Assembly: GCA_963576475.1 (NCBI GenBank)
Contig: OY754981.1
Span: 30,170,132-30,234,131, forward strand
Direction of reading: 5' to 3'
Length of the DNA: 64,000 nucleotides
From: Molanna angustata
Lineage: Eukaryota; Arthropoda; Insecta; Trichoptera; Molannidae
In this document: positions 24,301 to 34,419 of the stretch, one piece after another
How positions within the stretch are numbered: position 1 is the first letter of the stretch
How the letters are laid out: every line of letters begins with the position of its first letter
The notes under the pieces: model-generated
Seen by the model: the letters and a program-made list of their open reading frames with translations, nothing else
The model's database searches: none
Told to the model about the DNA's origin: nothing
Program-made: the position numbers and the translations under genes

Positions 24301-24960
24301 AAGAAAAGTTTAAATCCAGAAACCATCCTGGAAGAACCGCGAAGAGATGAAAGGACCTTCTTTTCCCAGGATACTCCACCTTCAAAGGTAAAATGACTAA
24401 ATACACGAAGAAGATGAAGAAAAAAGTTTAAATCCAGATACCTGCGAAGATATGGAAGGAAAATTGGACCTTCTTCTCCCAGGATAGTCCACCTAAAATG
24501 TCCAGGTAAAATGACCAAATGCACGATGAAGAAGAAAAAAGTTTATATCCAAAAACCGTCTTGGAAGACTTGCGAAGAGTTGGAAGAACAGTTGGACCTT
24601 CTTCTCCCAGTATTCTCCAACTTCATAGGTAAAATGACCAAAAATACATGAAGAAGAAGAAGAAGAAGAAAAAAGTTTAAATCCAGAAACCTGCGAAGAG
24701 ATGGAAGGACAATTGGAACTTCTTCTCCCAGGTTAGTCCACCTTCATAGGTAAAATGACCAAATACACGATGAAGAAGAAGAAGAAAAAAGTTTAAATCC
24801 AGGAACCGTCCTGGAAGACCTGCGAAGAAATGGAGAGACAGTCGGACCTTCGTTTCCCAGGATATTCCGCTTTCATTGGTAAAATGACCAAATACACGAA
24901 GAAGAAGAAAAATAAGAAAAAAATTTAAATCCAGAAACCATCCCGGGCATACGCTCGACA
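24301..24960 (+). repeat. Minisatellite, about six units of 115-130 bp
   Basis: Each unit starts AAAAAAGTTTAAATCCAGAA, at about 24301, 24420, 24536, 24669, 24786 and 24916. It continues with CCTGCGAAGAGATGGAAGGA, a TTCTCCCAGGATA segment, and ends CGAAGAAGAAGAAG. Unit length varies through the (GAA)n stretch. Minus-strand open frames at 24291-24524 and 24677-24961 repeat the peptide DLNFFLxLLRVFxHFT. They exist because the unit contains few minus-strand stops, so they are not taken as genes. Confidence 0.9.
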
Positions 24961-25035
24961 ATTCACCAAAGTTTCATTGTAATCGGACAAACGGTTTAGG
25001 AGCACATAGCATACATGCATCCATACATAAATAAA

Positions 25036-26076
25036 TAAATAAAATAATTTTCCTATAGGAAATCAGTATATTGTTGATTTGTAAGTAAATAGTATTAGGT
25101 AGGTACCTACCTACAACAATGTTCTAAATAAATTCGATTCATATCAAATTTTATTTGAATATCAGAATCTTTCCGTAACCATAGTAACCATCGAACATAT
25201 AAAATATTACTATCAAATGGGCTCGATACATTTTTTTGGATATGTAGGTAGGTACCTACATACATTGGTTTGTTCGAAGCCACAAAAACGAAAATTGTCC
25301 AAAATATCAAATATTACATACAAATTATGCAATTTTATTATGCCTATATCTTTACTAATAATTAACAGACTTTTACAATATATGTCTTAAAACTTGCTGT
25401 AATGTCTTGTGTTTCATTTTATTATTTCATAATCACATTTATTTCAAAGGTATATTATTTTAAAGAACATATTCATTCGGTAGGAAAATTAAATATCGTA
25501 TGAAAAGATATTAAAATGGCGGGGTTATATGTACATTTGTACAAAACGCTTACTTTAAAAATAAGTTAAACATTATAATTATACAAAATATTCACCATGT
25601 TTTTCACTTAAACGCTAAGTTATACTTGAAAATATATTTTCTTCGTGTAAATACGTACTTCTAACTTTTAAACTAACAGATATTTGCGTGCAAAATGTAC
25701 ACTTTTTTGACAGATATGACTTGGAAAATTTTGTATGAAAAAAATAATTATTGAAATATTTTTAAAATTCAGCATTTTTATCGCATTATTTTTAGCGTGA
25801 CACTGCATCAGGTATACTGGTACACGTTCGCACATAAATTAGGTTTTTAGATGCTCTTGGTTTTTCAGAAGGCGTGAGACAAACACACACATACACACAC
25901 ACATACACTAACATTTTGATTGCTTTATTACTTTAGATATACACAATGTATTAGAGAAATCGCAACGAACGTCATTAAATCAAAAGCTGTCAATCAAATC
26001 GAAGATGGATTATTTCATGGTGAATCGGCAGACAAAGAATGGGTCATATGAATTACAATACTTTTCAGAGATTGAG
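25036..26076. other. AT-rich spacer with small microsatellites
   Basis: Contains TAGGTAGGTACCTACCTAC-type low complexity at 25096-25113 and 25240-25262, and a CA-rich stretch (ACACACACATACACACACAC) near 25880-25910. No gene. Confidence 0.5.
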
Positions 26077-26317
26077 TCATTTTGATATCGAATATTTTTT
26101 TTTATTATTGCATATGCGCAAACATTGGATTTTTTTTCCCTGTCGGGAGTCAAAGGTATTATTTTAACAGATTTTTAATTATCTCAATAGAGACGAAGTT
26201 GGAATATTTACTGTAGGAGAACCGGGAACCTTGATTTCCCAGTTATCCTACAGAATATTCCAACTTCGTCTCTATTGAGATAATTAAAAATCTGTTAAAA
26301 AATATCATTTTGATATC
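26077..26317. mobile_element. Foldback element, internally deleted copy
   Basis: The arms pair closely: AACAGATTTTTAATTATCTC and AATAGAGACGAAGTTGGAAT on the left recur in reverse complement up to 26300, with a short spacer around GGGAACCTTGATTTCCC. The left end TCGAATATTTTT then TTGCATATGCGCAAACATTG is the family terminus. The right arm stops early, lacking about 60 bp of terminus. Even so, a 13-bp direct repeat TCATTTTGATATC borders both sides (26077-26089 and 26305-26317). Confidence 0.82.
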
Positions 26318-26424
26318 ATAAAAACCCGCCAATAAATTTCTTCATAAGTTTTTTTAAACAAGTAAATTGATTATATTAAAAATAAAACAATTTGTTTTAA
26401 ATTCTACGTATATTTGTTGATTCG

Positions 26425-26670
26425 TCGATAGCCATTTCGCCTTGCTAGGGCATCTTCAAGACTATGACGGCGTGGAGTTTCTGTCGGGTTATATAGGTAG
26501 AGGGTTGAGCTTACAATTTTTTGATTGGTCAGTATCTATAGAGTATTAAACAATCTACCTGTATACAAACATATTTAGGGATTGGTCAGTGATTGTTATT
26601 CTATATATATTTTTCCTTAAAACATAACGACCCTTTCGGCTGAATAGGCCGAAAGCCTAGTATGTAGATC
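26425..26670 (-). repeat. Repeat with GCCGAAA hairpin motifs, copy 1
   Basis: The minus strand carries TAGGCTTTCGGCCTATTCAG, then CCGAAAGGGTCGTTATGTTT and TAAGGAAAAATATA. Further on it carries TTGAAGATGCCCTAGCAAGG followed by CGAAATGG. The first block matches 35612-35660 on the plus strand. These GAAGATG-hairpin-CGAAA blocks resemble sequence found at the 3' ends of some retroelements, possibly Penelope-like. That is a recollection, not shown by any coding remnant. Confidence 0.5.
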
Positions 26671-27300
26671 ATCTCATCAATTTGCTTGATTAAAAAACCC
26701 CACAAGATTCTACAACCTGAATACAGTCAACATTGACAATATAAAAACATTACATTTACCCATGTTGAAAAACCTTAACTTTATCCTTCCTTCGATCTTT
26801 CATTAATAGCTATTTCTTGCATTTATTTAGCCTTTCCTTACTATACTTATTTTTCTTAATTGTTCAGTAGGCGTAATCAGAACCAACTCAATGATTTTGA
26901 GCCGAATTTAACATTGAGCAAATTCTAAGTACGTTTTATGAATCCGGACCGTAATCTTATGTATGAATTTAATCACGAGGATGTATTCGCAGGTATTTGT
27001 AATGTTATTAAATTTTGAAAAATCAGTTATAGGTTCGTAGAAATATTTGAAATCAATAAAACCGAAATTGGAACACAAAACCAATTTTAATCAAAATTTC
27101 ATCGAAATTAATTTAAATTTCAAAATGAGAAAAACTACAATATTTAGTAAAATATTATATTGTTAGTCTTAAATGATATTCAAATTCAAAGTCATTCATT
27201 CGTATGGAAAAGGAAAATATATGTTATAAACGCAAATTATATACAAAGAAAGTGCCCTTTCTAAACAAGAATCATAAAATTTTAGCGTTTTCTTTAAAAA
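26671..27300. other. AT-rich spacer, no feature seen
   Basis: No open frame, shared repeat or promoter-like cluster. Confidence 0.5.
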
Positions 27301-27304
27301 ATAT

Positions 27305-28225
27305 GAATCATCCAACTATCGATTTGTTCAAGAGAATTTATTTATCTTAACATATTGATATATATTCAAGAAAATATCCGCGAGCTTTTGTATGGTCAGG
27401 TCTACATTTAAGGTATATCCAACACTGAAGTGAAAAAAAACTTACGAGGCTTCGTAGCATATATTTTATTCAAATGGATTAACTCAGAATTCGGAATATA
27501 ACATTTAGTGTGTATCTGTGTCCCACCCCCTTATAACTTTTGATTCGCTTGATGCACAAAGCCCAAAATTTCAGAAAATATAGAAAATTACAGGCCCACA
27601 AAACTTTTAAACTCAAAAATTAGATTTTTTTTCCCTAGGGCCTATCAACATTTGAATTTTTATTTTATGTTTTCACATATCTCAAAAAACATAAAAGGTA
27701 GAACTCTGACAATTAGTGCAAATATACAATATTTCAAACTAGTTTTTATGAAAAAGTTCCAGAGTTTCTCAAACTTTTTTTATTAAACATTTTTATGAAA
27801 AAATTAAGTGTTTACGTTCCTATATTTCTTTTTTTAAATATCGAAAAACATCGCAACTAGATAATTTATTTTTTTATAAAATACACAAAACATTAAAGCT
27901 GTACATCTCTGACTTTTCTTAACACTTTCAGTAAAAATTTAATTCAACGACGACATCGTTTACTACAATTTGTATGGCAGAATACACAATATCTATGAGG
28001 ACTCTCAATAGTTTGATACTTAATCTGCATAGATATATACATACATGGCATCAAGCTGTTTACATATTCAGGGTGGGAAAAAAAGGACTGTCCTCCACAC
28101 TACCCTATCCTTACACGTGTTTTGTATAGAAAGCAGAATATCTTAAAGGGTTTATAGTTTGTTACGTATTCTTCAACTATATAAACTATAATATGGTTCT
28201 CATGTGTTACAACCAACTAGTAATA
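27305..28225 (-). mobile_element. Dispersed family D, copy 1 (inverted relative to copies 2 and 3)
   Basis: The minus strand runs from CTAGTTGGTTGTAACACATG (28220) to GAACAAATCGATAGTTGGAT (27310). It shares with the plus strands of 40130-40770 and 54035-55045 the internal blocks AAAAGTTCCAGAG-type (complement), AGTTGATAACCCC-like, CCGAATTCTGAGTTAAT and CGAAGCCTCGTAAG. ATCCAAC(T)NTCGAT near one end and ATCGA(C/T)AGTTGGAT at the other form short inverted repeats, suggesting a DNA transposon. No coding capacity is seen. Confidence 0.75.
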
Positions 28226-28597
28226 TCATTACTGAGTTCAGAAACTGAAAACATTTTCGGTCATTCTTTCCATATGACCAAAACAATGTGTTAAAAAAGA
28301 TATGAAAATTAAGCTAAAGAACTGAGAGAATTAAAGGAAGACGACTTCCACACGTTGATTAATCAAAATAATTATCTGACTGTCATACCTGTAAACGCCA
28401 CTATCTTATTTAGACCAAGATCAACAGTATAAAAATGACTTTAGTACACATTCCAAAGCATTATCAGTTTAATAAAAATGAATTTCAGTTGATTTTTCTG
28501 CATAAAAATATTTATCAACAATTATTGAGCTCAGCTTCGGAATCTACTAAAGCGATCCTCTTAAAATCACTTAAGACCAACTTTGTAATTTTATAAT
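28226..28597. other. AT-rich spacer, no feature seen
   Basis: No gene or shared repeat noticed. Confidence 0.45.
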
Positions 28598-28912
28598 TCT
28601 TATGTATTTGTTAATTTTATATTTTTATTTGAGTGCCATGTCTGAGTTTGTTTGTCTGTATTACTTTTTTTTATTTAATTCTTATGTATTTGTAATTTTA
28701 TATATTTTTATTTTAGTTCCATGTCTTAGTTTATTTGTTTGTATCAATTTGTATATTTCATTCTTATGTATTTGTAAATTTTATATCTTTATTTTAGTTC
28801 CATGTCTGAGTTTATTTGTTTGTATTAATTTGTTTATTTAATTCTTATGTATTTGTTAAAAAAATTATATTTTTATTTCAGTACAATGTCTGAGTTTATT
28901 TGTTCATGTTAA
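28598..28912 (+). repeat. Tandem repeat, four units of about 82 bp
   Basis: Units start at TCTTATGTATTTGT at about 28598, 28680, 28762 and 28843. Each continues TTTTATTTTAGTTCCATGTC then TGAGTTTATTTGTTTGTATT. The plus frame at 28602-28841 gives a hydrophobic repeated peptide (LSLFVCINLxI). It follows from T-rich repeats and is not called as a gene. Confidence 0.9.
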
Positions 28913-28976
28913 ATTGCTAATTGGTCGATTTTCTGGCACAAATCATCCAAAAGGATGCAATGCCTTGAAAATAAAA

Positions 28977-29289
<313 letters not shown>

Positions 29290-29554
29290 TCAACAATGAT
29301 GTTATGTAAAATGTTACAATCGGAAGAGTCTTTGACAAAATATATTTCATAATAATAAAATATTTGGACGATAGCTTTGACGGGTATTTTATTATTATGT
29401 ATTTTAATGCCAAGAAAATATAAAAAGTGATGCCAAAAACTTTGAATTATAATGTAGGTTAACAATAGGACAAATAATACAGCACATTAGCAATGTATAA
29501 TAAATATTCCTTTTAAAGTTTTATTTTCATTTATGTGATTATAAATCAATTATA

Positions 29555-29625
29555 AGGCGGGCGGTCCTCTCTGCCTACCCCAAGTACGGCGTGATGGTAT
29601 GGATGTATGTATGTATGATAATAAA
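29555..29625 (+). repeat. RTE-type 3' tail with (TATG)n
   Basis: GGTCCTCTCTGCCTACCCCA, then GGCGTGATGGTATG and (TATG)n. This matches the 3' end of the RTE fragment at 56692-56895 and the tails of the short retroposons. No upstream coding part is present, so it is an extremely short 5'-truncated insertion. Confidence 0.7.
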
Positions 29626-29639
29626 TACTACCGTTTATA

Positions 29640-29860
29640 ATAATAATTAACACTTCCTTGAACCTTGCGCGAATGGTGAATTTATTGACGTATGGCAATT
29701 TTTTTCCAATTAACCAATGTCATCAGTCCAGATAAGCAATATTTGCGTGAGAAATAAATTTAAATAAATTTCTCTTCTTCTGGGTATCGAACCCAGGACG
29801 CCCGCACAGAAGCCAAAAGGCTCACCAACTGTGCCATGGTGGTCGGCACATAATCACACA
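29640..29860 (-). repeat. SINE-B copy 2 (full length with tRNA head)
   Basis: The minus strand starts near TGCCGACCACCATGGCACAG with A-box-like TGGCACAGTTGGTGAGCC and B-box GGTTCGATACC. It ends in GGCAATAAATTCACCATTCG, then CAAGGTTCAAGGAAGTG and (ATT)n. A 12-bp internal duplication of AAATAAATTT is shared with copy 4 at 58213, suggesting a subfamily. Confidence 0.88.
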
Positions 29861-30714
29861 TAATAAAAACATTGGTTCTAATGTCATTGACACAGTGAAA
29901 TTTGATAAGTATGTTATATTTTTATAAATCTCGCGACCTCTTTAGAGAAGATGGTCGGATATCATCATCCAGTTGACTGGAATAACCTAGATGTAGGGGA
30001 CACAAGTCAGAGACGAGCTGAACCAAATGGAAGAGACTTATAGGTGGAGAGGAATTTCGAGAAAAAAAATTTATGTAGCTATTTATTTTAATAACATATC
30101 CATTAATGAAAACAAATAATAACAGTTAAAATCGATAAAACTTTGGGCCACAATATTGTGTCCGATTGTGGCCTCAGAGCGTACGCAGGAAATTACACGG
30201 GCTTATTTTTATAGAATAACTCACTAAATATACTTTTAACTGATTTTAAATAATGCTAATTTGTACTGTTTACATTTAAATTTTGTGTTATATAATCTCT
30301 AAGATGTGGTGCACCATACGATAAATAAATAAATGACAGGTAGAGTACCTATATGAAGATGTTCAAGAAATGAGTATCAAATATAGCAAGAATGCCTGTT
30401 GTACGGTGACATATAACAATAGAGATGCAGGTAGATACTAGACCAACCCACTTCTAAGATCTTAGTCATCTGAACCTGTTTATAATTATATGAAGCGCCA
30501 CCTAAAGAAGATATTTCAAACCGGTAGAAAATGACAATGTATGTACCTACGATACAACAAAGACGATTAAAATACTTCATACGTTATCATACTAAGAAAC
30601 AGTAGATACTAACTAAAAATAAACAGTTCAATAAATCTAATTTTATCTTTCCTTATTTTTTGTACTTGTACTATTGTCTATGTTAACTGTTAATATACCC
30701 AAACAAAGTAAAAA
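29861..30714. other. Spacer with a possible retroelement scrap
   Basis: The stretch 29935-30065 is somewhat GC-richer (GGGGACACAAGTCAGAGACG) and could be a decayed LINE piece, but no motif is readable. The minus frame at 30377-30580 has no features. Confidence 0.35.
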
Positions 30715-30800
30715 AAAAATTTGAAACTTCTATATATTGTAATACTGAAATTCTTTTCGCTTGAAAATAAGGAATTTTTACTACAGCCATCTATGGGTGA
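30715..30800 (+). repeat. Outer arm of an inverted repeat shared with the foldback spacer
   Basis: TTTGAAACTTCTATATATTG, ATACTGAAATTCTTTTCGCT and TTACTACAGCCATCTATG here occur in reverse complement at about 31255-31340, inside the foldback element. Identity is near complete apart from small indels. Confidence 0.9.
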
Positions 30801-31000
30801 AATTATGAACAACAATCTTATTATTTTTTATTTATTTTGTTGTAACGCCATCTATTGAGAGAATTGGTTTTTTGTAAATAATGAAAGCTACAATTCTTAT
30901 ATGTGAGGTGACAATGCATTATTCGCATAGAAGTCACCCCTGAATTGCGCCAGACTTATAAGGTCATTTTTGTCTTATTTACCTACTTGTACCAATGTGT

Positions 31001-31598
31001 AAGTAATCGAATATATTTTTATTATTGCATATGCGCAAACATTGGATTTTTTTCCCTGTCGGGAGTCAAAGATATTTTTTAACAGATTTTTAATTATCTC
31101 AATAGAGACGAAGTTGGAATATTTATTGTAGGAGAACCGGGAAATCAAGGCACCTACAGGGCTTACGACCTGTCATCGTCTGGTTTACGTGATCACTTTA
31201 TGCGCTTGCGCAACGTTCACCAATTATGCCTTTTTAATGAGATCCTACAGCCATCTATGATACATAGATGGCTGTAGTAAAAATTCCTTAAAAATTCAAG
31301 CGAAAAGAATTTCAGTATTACAATATATAGAAGTTTCAAAATTGAATTGATAGGGATCTCATTAAAAAGGCATAATTGGTGAACGTTGCGCAAGCGCATA
31401 AAGTGATCACGTAAACCAGCCGATGACAGGTCGTAAGCCCTGTAGGTGCCTTGATTTCCCGGTTCTCCTACAATAAATATTCCAACTTCGTCTCTATTGA
31501 GATAATTAAAAATCTGTTAAAAAATATCTTTGACTCCCGACAGGGAAAAAAATCCAATGTTTGCGCATATGCAATAATAAAAATATAATCGAAAGTAA
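31001..31598. mobile_element. Foldback element, long copy (586 bp, ~240-bp inverted arms)
   Basis: The element spans 31007-31592. The left arm (31007-31245) and right arm (31354-31592) are close inverted copies. The ends read TCGAATATATTTTTATTATT and, in complement, TCGATTATATTTTTATTATT. Candidate 6-bp target duplications AAGTAA lie at 31001-31006 and 31593-31598. The arms include ATGCGCAAACATTGGATTTT, CCCTGTCGGGAGTCAAAGAT and GATGACAGGTCGTAAGCC (right arm). The 108-bp spacer starts with a perfect 31-bp hairpin (TACAGCCATCTATG-ATA-complement). No transposase is encoded. The minus frame at 31217-31399 is chance. Confidence 0.88.
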
Positions 31599-32454
31599 AA
31601 AAATATATTTTCAACTATTCTGAAAATTTAATAAAATAAAAAAGTTCAATAATATTTTTTAAGCTGTGATGCATCGGCTTAGAATAGTGCTTCCACTCTT
31701 AAAATCTACGGACTGAGTTTCTTTATTTACTATTCTTGCTATTAAAATAACTCTAAATTTTACCTATTCATCACGAAAAAAAAAATGACAGATTAGGTAA
31801 TACACAATATTTGTTCGTGTTTCATACAATAGAGGGTAATAAGTGTGCATATTTGTGTACATACCGTATGCCCAAGGTTAAAGACGTTAACAAGGGTCTA
31901 AAATCGCTTTTCTGCAACTTATTAAATTACTCAATTTTTGTAATTATATTTTAGTTCCATGATACATTATGTACAAGATGACACATTCAAAATACTAATA
32001 AATAAGTACAGTCTGATGCTATTGAACTTTCTGTTATTAAACCTTTGACTCATGACTCAAGAGATTGAAACGTCTCACAGCTGAACCGTGAAGGCCGAGA
32101 CATGTAAAACATGGCAGGATAATTTATGACAGAGATTCAAGTCACGAGACAAAGAGAGATGAGTCCTTCATAACAGGTTTCACGGTGTGACGCGTCTCTT
32201 AGGAATGTGATCCTTGCAAAGGAGACAGGGACTAACTAAGGCAGTCACGCCAGGACCCTTCAAAACCATACCTCATCAACAAAATCAATCCATCATCTTT
32301 TACAAACATGACACGCGATATTGGAAAAAGGTAAACGTTGCAAAAATGCATAAAACCCGCTTAGTCTTAACATTTTTGACAACAATTAGTGAAACAATGT
32401 TGATGAAAGATAGCGCATTAATCGAAAACTATCGTATATTAAATTAAAAAAAAA
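31599..32454. other. AT-rich spacer, no gene seen
   Basis: The plus frame at 32214-32447 has no recognised motif. A GC-richer patch at 32080-32240 shows no shared repeat. Confidence 0.4.
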
Positions 32455-33230
32455 TATTATAGACAATTCCTTGCACCCTGCGCAAGTATCAAGTATATTT
32501 TTATTTTTTATTTTATTTATTGAAAACACACATACAGCCAATTAAGTACATAAGACAAGCAGACATTAATACAACAAATAAGCCAAAAATGTTTGATGAG
32601 TATTACTGGTTAACAAAACATGAATTGAGAAAAAAAACAATCAGTAACATAATATTATTTGCTGTAGGAAAAGGAAATGGGACGATATGGGAAGCGTGCG
32701 TAAGATCACTCAGAGCGATGAGGGAACGTGGCCAAAATGGATAGTTTAAATCTTCTATGTGATGAGTTGAAGAGATCAATGTCATGGAAGAAAGAATCAT
32801 AATTTCTGTATGCTCTGTATATAAAAGAGTGCTGTGCATAATTTGTGCCACAGATGGGAAGTCTGAATGTATATTTTTTTCTAGTTTGTCTCGTCGGTAT
32901 GTTGAAGGGAATTTTCGCAAGAAGTACATCGGTGTCAATAAGACTGTTCACTATTTTATGCAGGAATGTCATGTCAAATACAGTTCGCCTGTTCTCGTTT
33001 GTGAAGGTTTTTTCATTTCAAGTCAGGTGTATCCTTAAAATAACAAAAAAAAAATTACGGCCTTTTTAACGCACATGATAATTACCCTACTTAACAGGTT
33101 ATTTCATACTGCATTAGGCGGTTTAAATATATCATGTTTTCATTATATGCCCTCTTAAATAAATTTACTTTTTACACAGGACGCCCGCACAAAAGCCAAA
33201 CGGCTGACAATGCCACAATGGTCGGTGTTT
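32455..33230 (-). repeat. SINE-B copy 5, interrupted by a nested LINE
   Basis: The SINE-B 3' end (CAATTCCTTGCACCCTGCGC in plus sense) is at 32463-32490. The tRNA-head side (AATAAATTTAC, then CAGGACGCCCGCACAAAAGC) resumes at about 33158-33230. Between them lies a 5'-truncated LINE. About 95 bp of SINE around the junction are missing compared with copy 4, so the insertion was accompanied or followed by a deletion. Confidence 0.8.
32495..33155 (-). pseudogene. 5'-truncated LINE (reverse transcriptase C-terminus) nested in SINE-B
   Basis: The minus frame from about 33008 to the stop at 32706-32708 reads TFTNENRRTVFDMTFLHKIV, then NSLIDTDVLLAKIPFNIP, RQTRKKYTFRLP, GTNYAQHSFIYRAYRNYDS and DIDLFNSSHRRFKLSIL. 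The series RRxxxDxxFLxKxxNxxID, TRxxxxF, TNYAxNSxxxRxxxxYN and DIFxxSxxxFK is typical of the C-terminus of Jockey/CR1-like insect LINEs. A single in-frame TGA near 33021 breaks the upstream join. The 3' UTR ends in an AATAAATAAAATAAAAAATA tail (complement of 32497-32522), next to the SINE remnant. The overlapping frames at 32603-32938 and the plus frames at 32784-33069 are shadows. Confidence 0.85.
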
Positions 33231-34415
33231 TCAATGTTGATTCTACTTTTTTGTTACTTTTTTGTTTTTCCTTATTGCTATGAAATGTGTTATTTTAATG
33301 TTATCTTAGTATAATGTATTTTTTGTGATTTGTTATATCTGTTTGTTGTTATAAATATGTATAGTATATAATCTTGTCATAATTTGTCGTAATTTGTTGG
33401 AAAAAAATATTATGTACAAAAAGATAAATAAACAAATGATCATCTGATTTTGTAATTATAATGAATTATAGTTGAGTTCTATACTAGACAATAAGTAGCA
33501 GAATTATGATATCTAAAGACTATTTACTCGGATTCTCTCCACTACTATGGAATAGTGGAATCATAATTTCACAATTATTATTCATATTTTGTTTACATTT
33601 GTTTATGAATAGGTTTCAGATAGTGCAGACTGTGTGTTACGTCATGATGTTTTTGTATGTATGTATAACTACGGCGCACTATGAAATTCTAAGTCCTCTG
33701 TACAGTCCAAATTATTGTATAAACGATCGACTAAATATTTTATTTCGTATTTATAAGTGCATTAACTTAGAGCTGATTACTTTTCCATAGACATTAATTT
33801 GTCCTTTTTAACTGTATAATTTCTTCCGTCAATACTTAAAAAAACGCTCTCAAGTTCAGGAAAATTGTTTATTTAAAAACAACTAAGTAAATGAATTATA
33901 ATTAATAAATAATTTCATAATAGATATCGTCTATCGATAGATGTCGTTATATTATCATTAGATGGACATTGATAGGTTACATCCGTTTCAGAGTCAAAGA
34001 GACACCAAGCGATGGCAATACAATATTATGTTTTAATATTATTATTATAATAATTGGAATGGCAACACAGGTAGGTAGGTAGGTACATACCTAAAATATT
34101 TAATAACATAATTATCGCATTTTTAGACAGATACCAACATAACCTCCATTAATGCTATTACGAAAATGGTGCCGACAAAAATACGTAAGACCATGAGATC
34201 TAGAAAAAAATTAATGTCGACAGAATTTGATTGTGTTTGCGTTTAGATAATAACATCTCAATTATAATTCAAAATGGATAACATTCTAATAATAACACAT
34301 TATAAAAAACAGTGGTAATAAACAATTGAACTTCCAAACAGCACGTAAAATACATAAGCATATACCCATAGAATTTCAAAATTTAGATTGTTAAGGGAAG
34401 TCAATAAAAAAAAAA
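33231..34415. other. AT-rich spacer; possible LINE 3' UTR at 33240-33435
   Basis: T-rich DNA at 33240-33435 ending AAAAAGATAAATAAACAAAT looks like a LINE 3' UTR with an A-rich tail, but no coding piece precedes it. The plus frame at 33506-33790 has no motif. A GTAGGTAGGTAGGTAC low-complexity run lies at 34070-34085. Confidence 0.35.
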
Positions 34416-34419
34416 CATG

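Larger units (their letters stand above)
23039..25035 (+). mobile_element. Composite dispersed element with internally expanded tandem repeats
   Basis: The left edge ACTAGCCTTTATGTCCCGCC and the right edge TTCATTGTAATCGGACAAAC, then GGTTTAGGAGCACATAGCAT and a (CATA)n/(AATA)n tail, resemble the ends of a widespread insect non-autonomous element. That comparison is from memory. Inside are three repeat zones: about 308-bp units from roughly 23120 to 23930 (marked by GGCCACAACCCCCATT and CACATCCCATTCGTTTTTA), CCCTTCA-rich units at 24140-24295, and about 120-bp units at 24301-24960. No protein-like frame is present. Confidence 0.6.

Noticed and set aside
24291..24961. Repeat-rich minus-strand protein (DLNFFLLLLHRVFGHFT units)
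   Set aside because: The frame follows the minisatellite unit and is broken between units; no start context or conservation can be shown.
28602..28841. Hydrophobic 79-codon plus frame resembling a membrane protein
   Set aside because: It is produced by T-rich 82-bp tandem repeats.
32784..33069. Plus-strand frames of 74-84 codons
   Set aside because: They are antisense to a clear LINE polymerase C-terminus on the minus strand.
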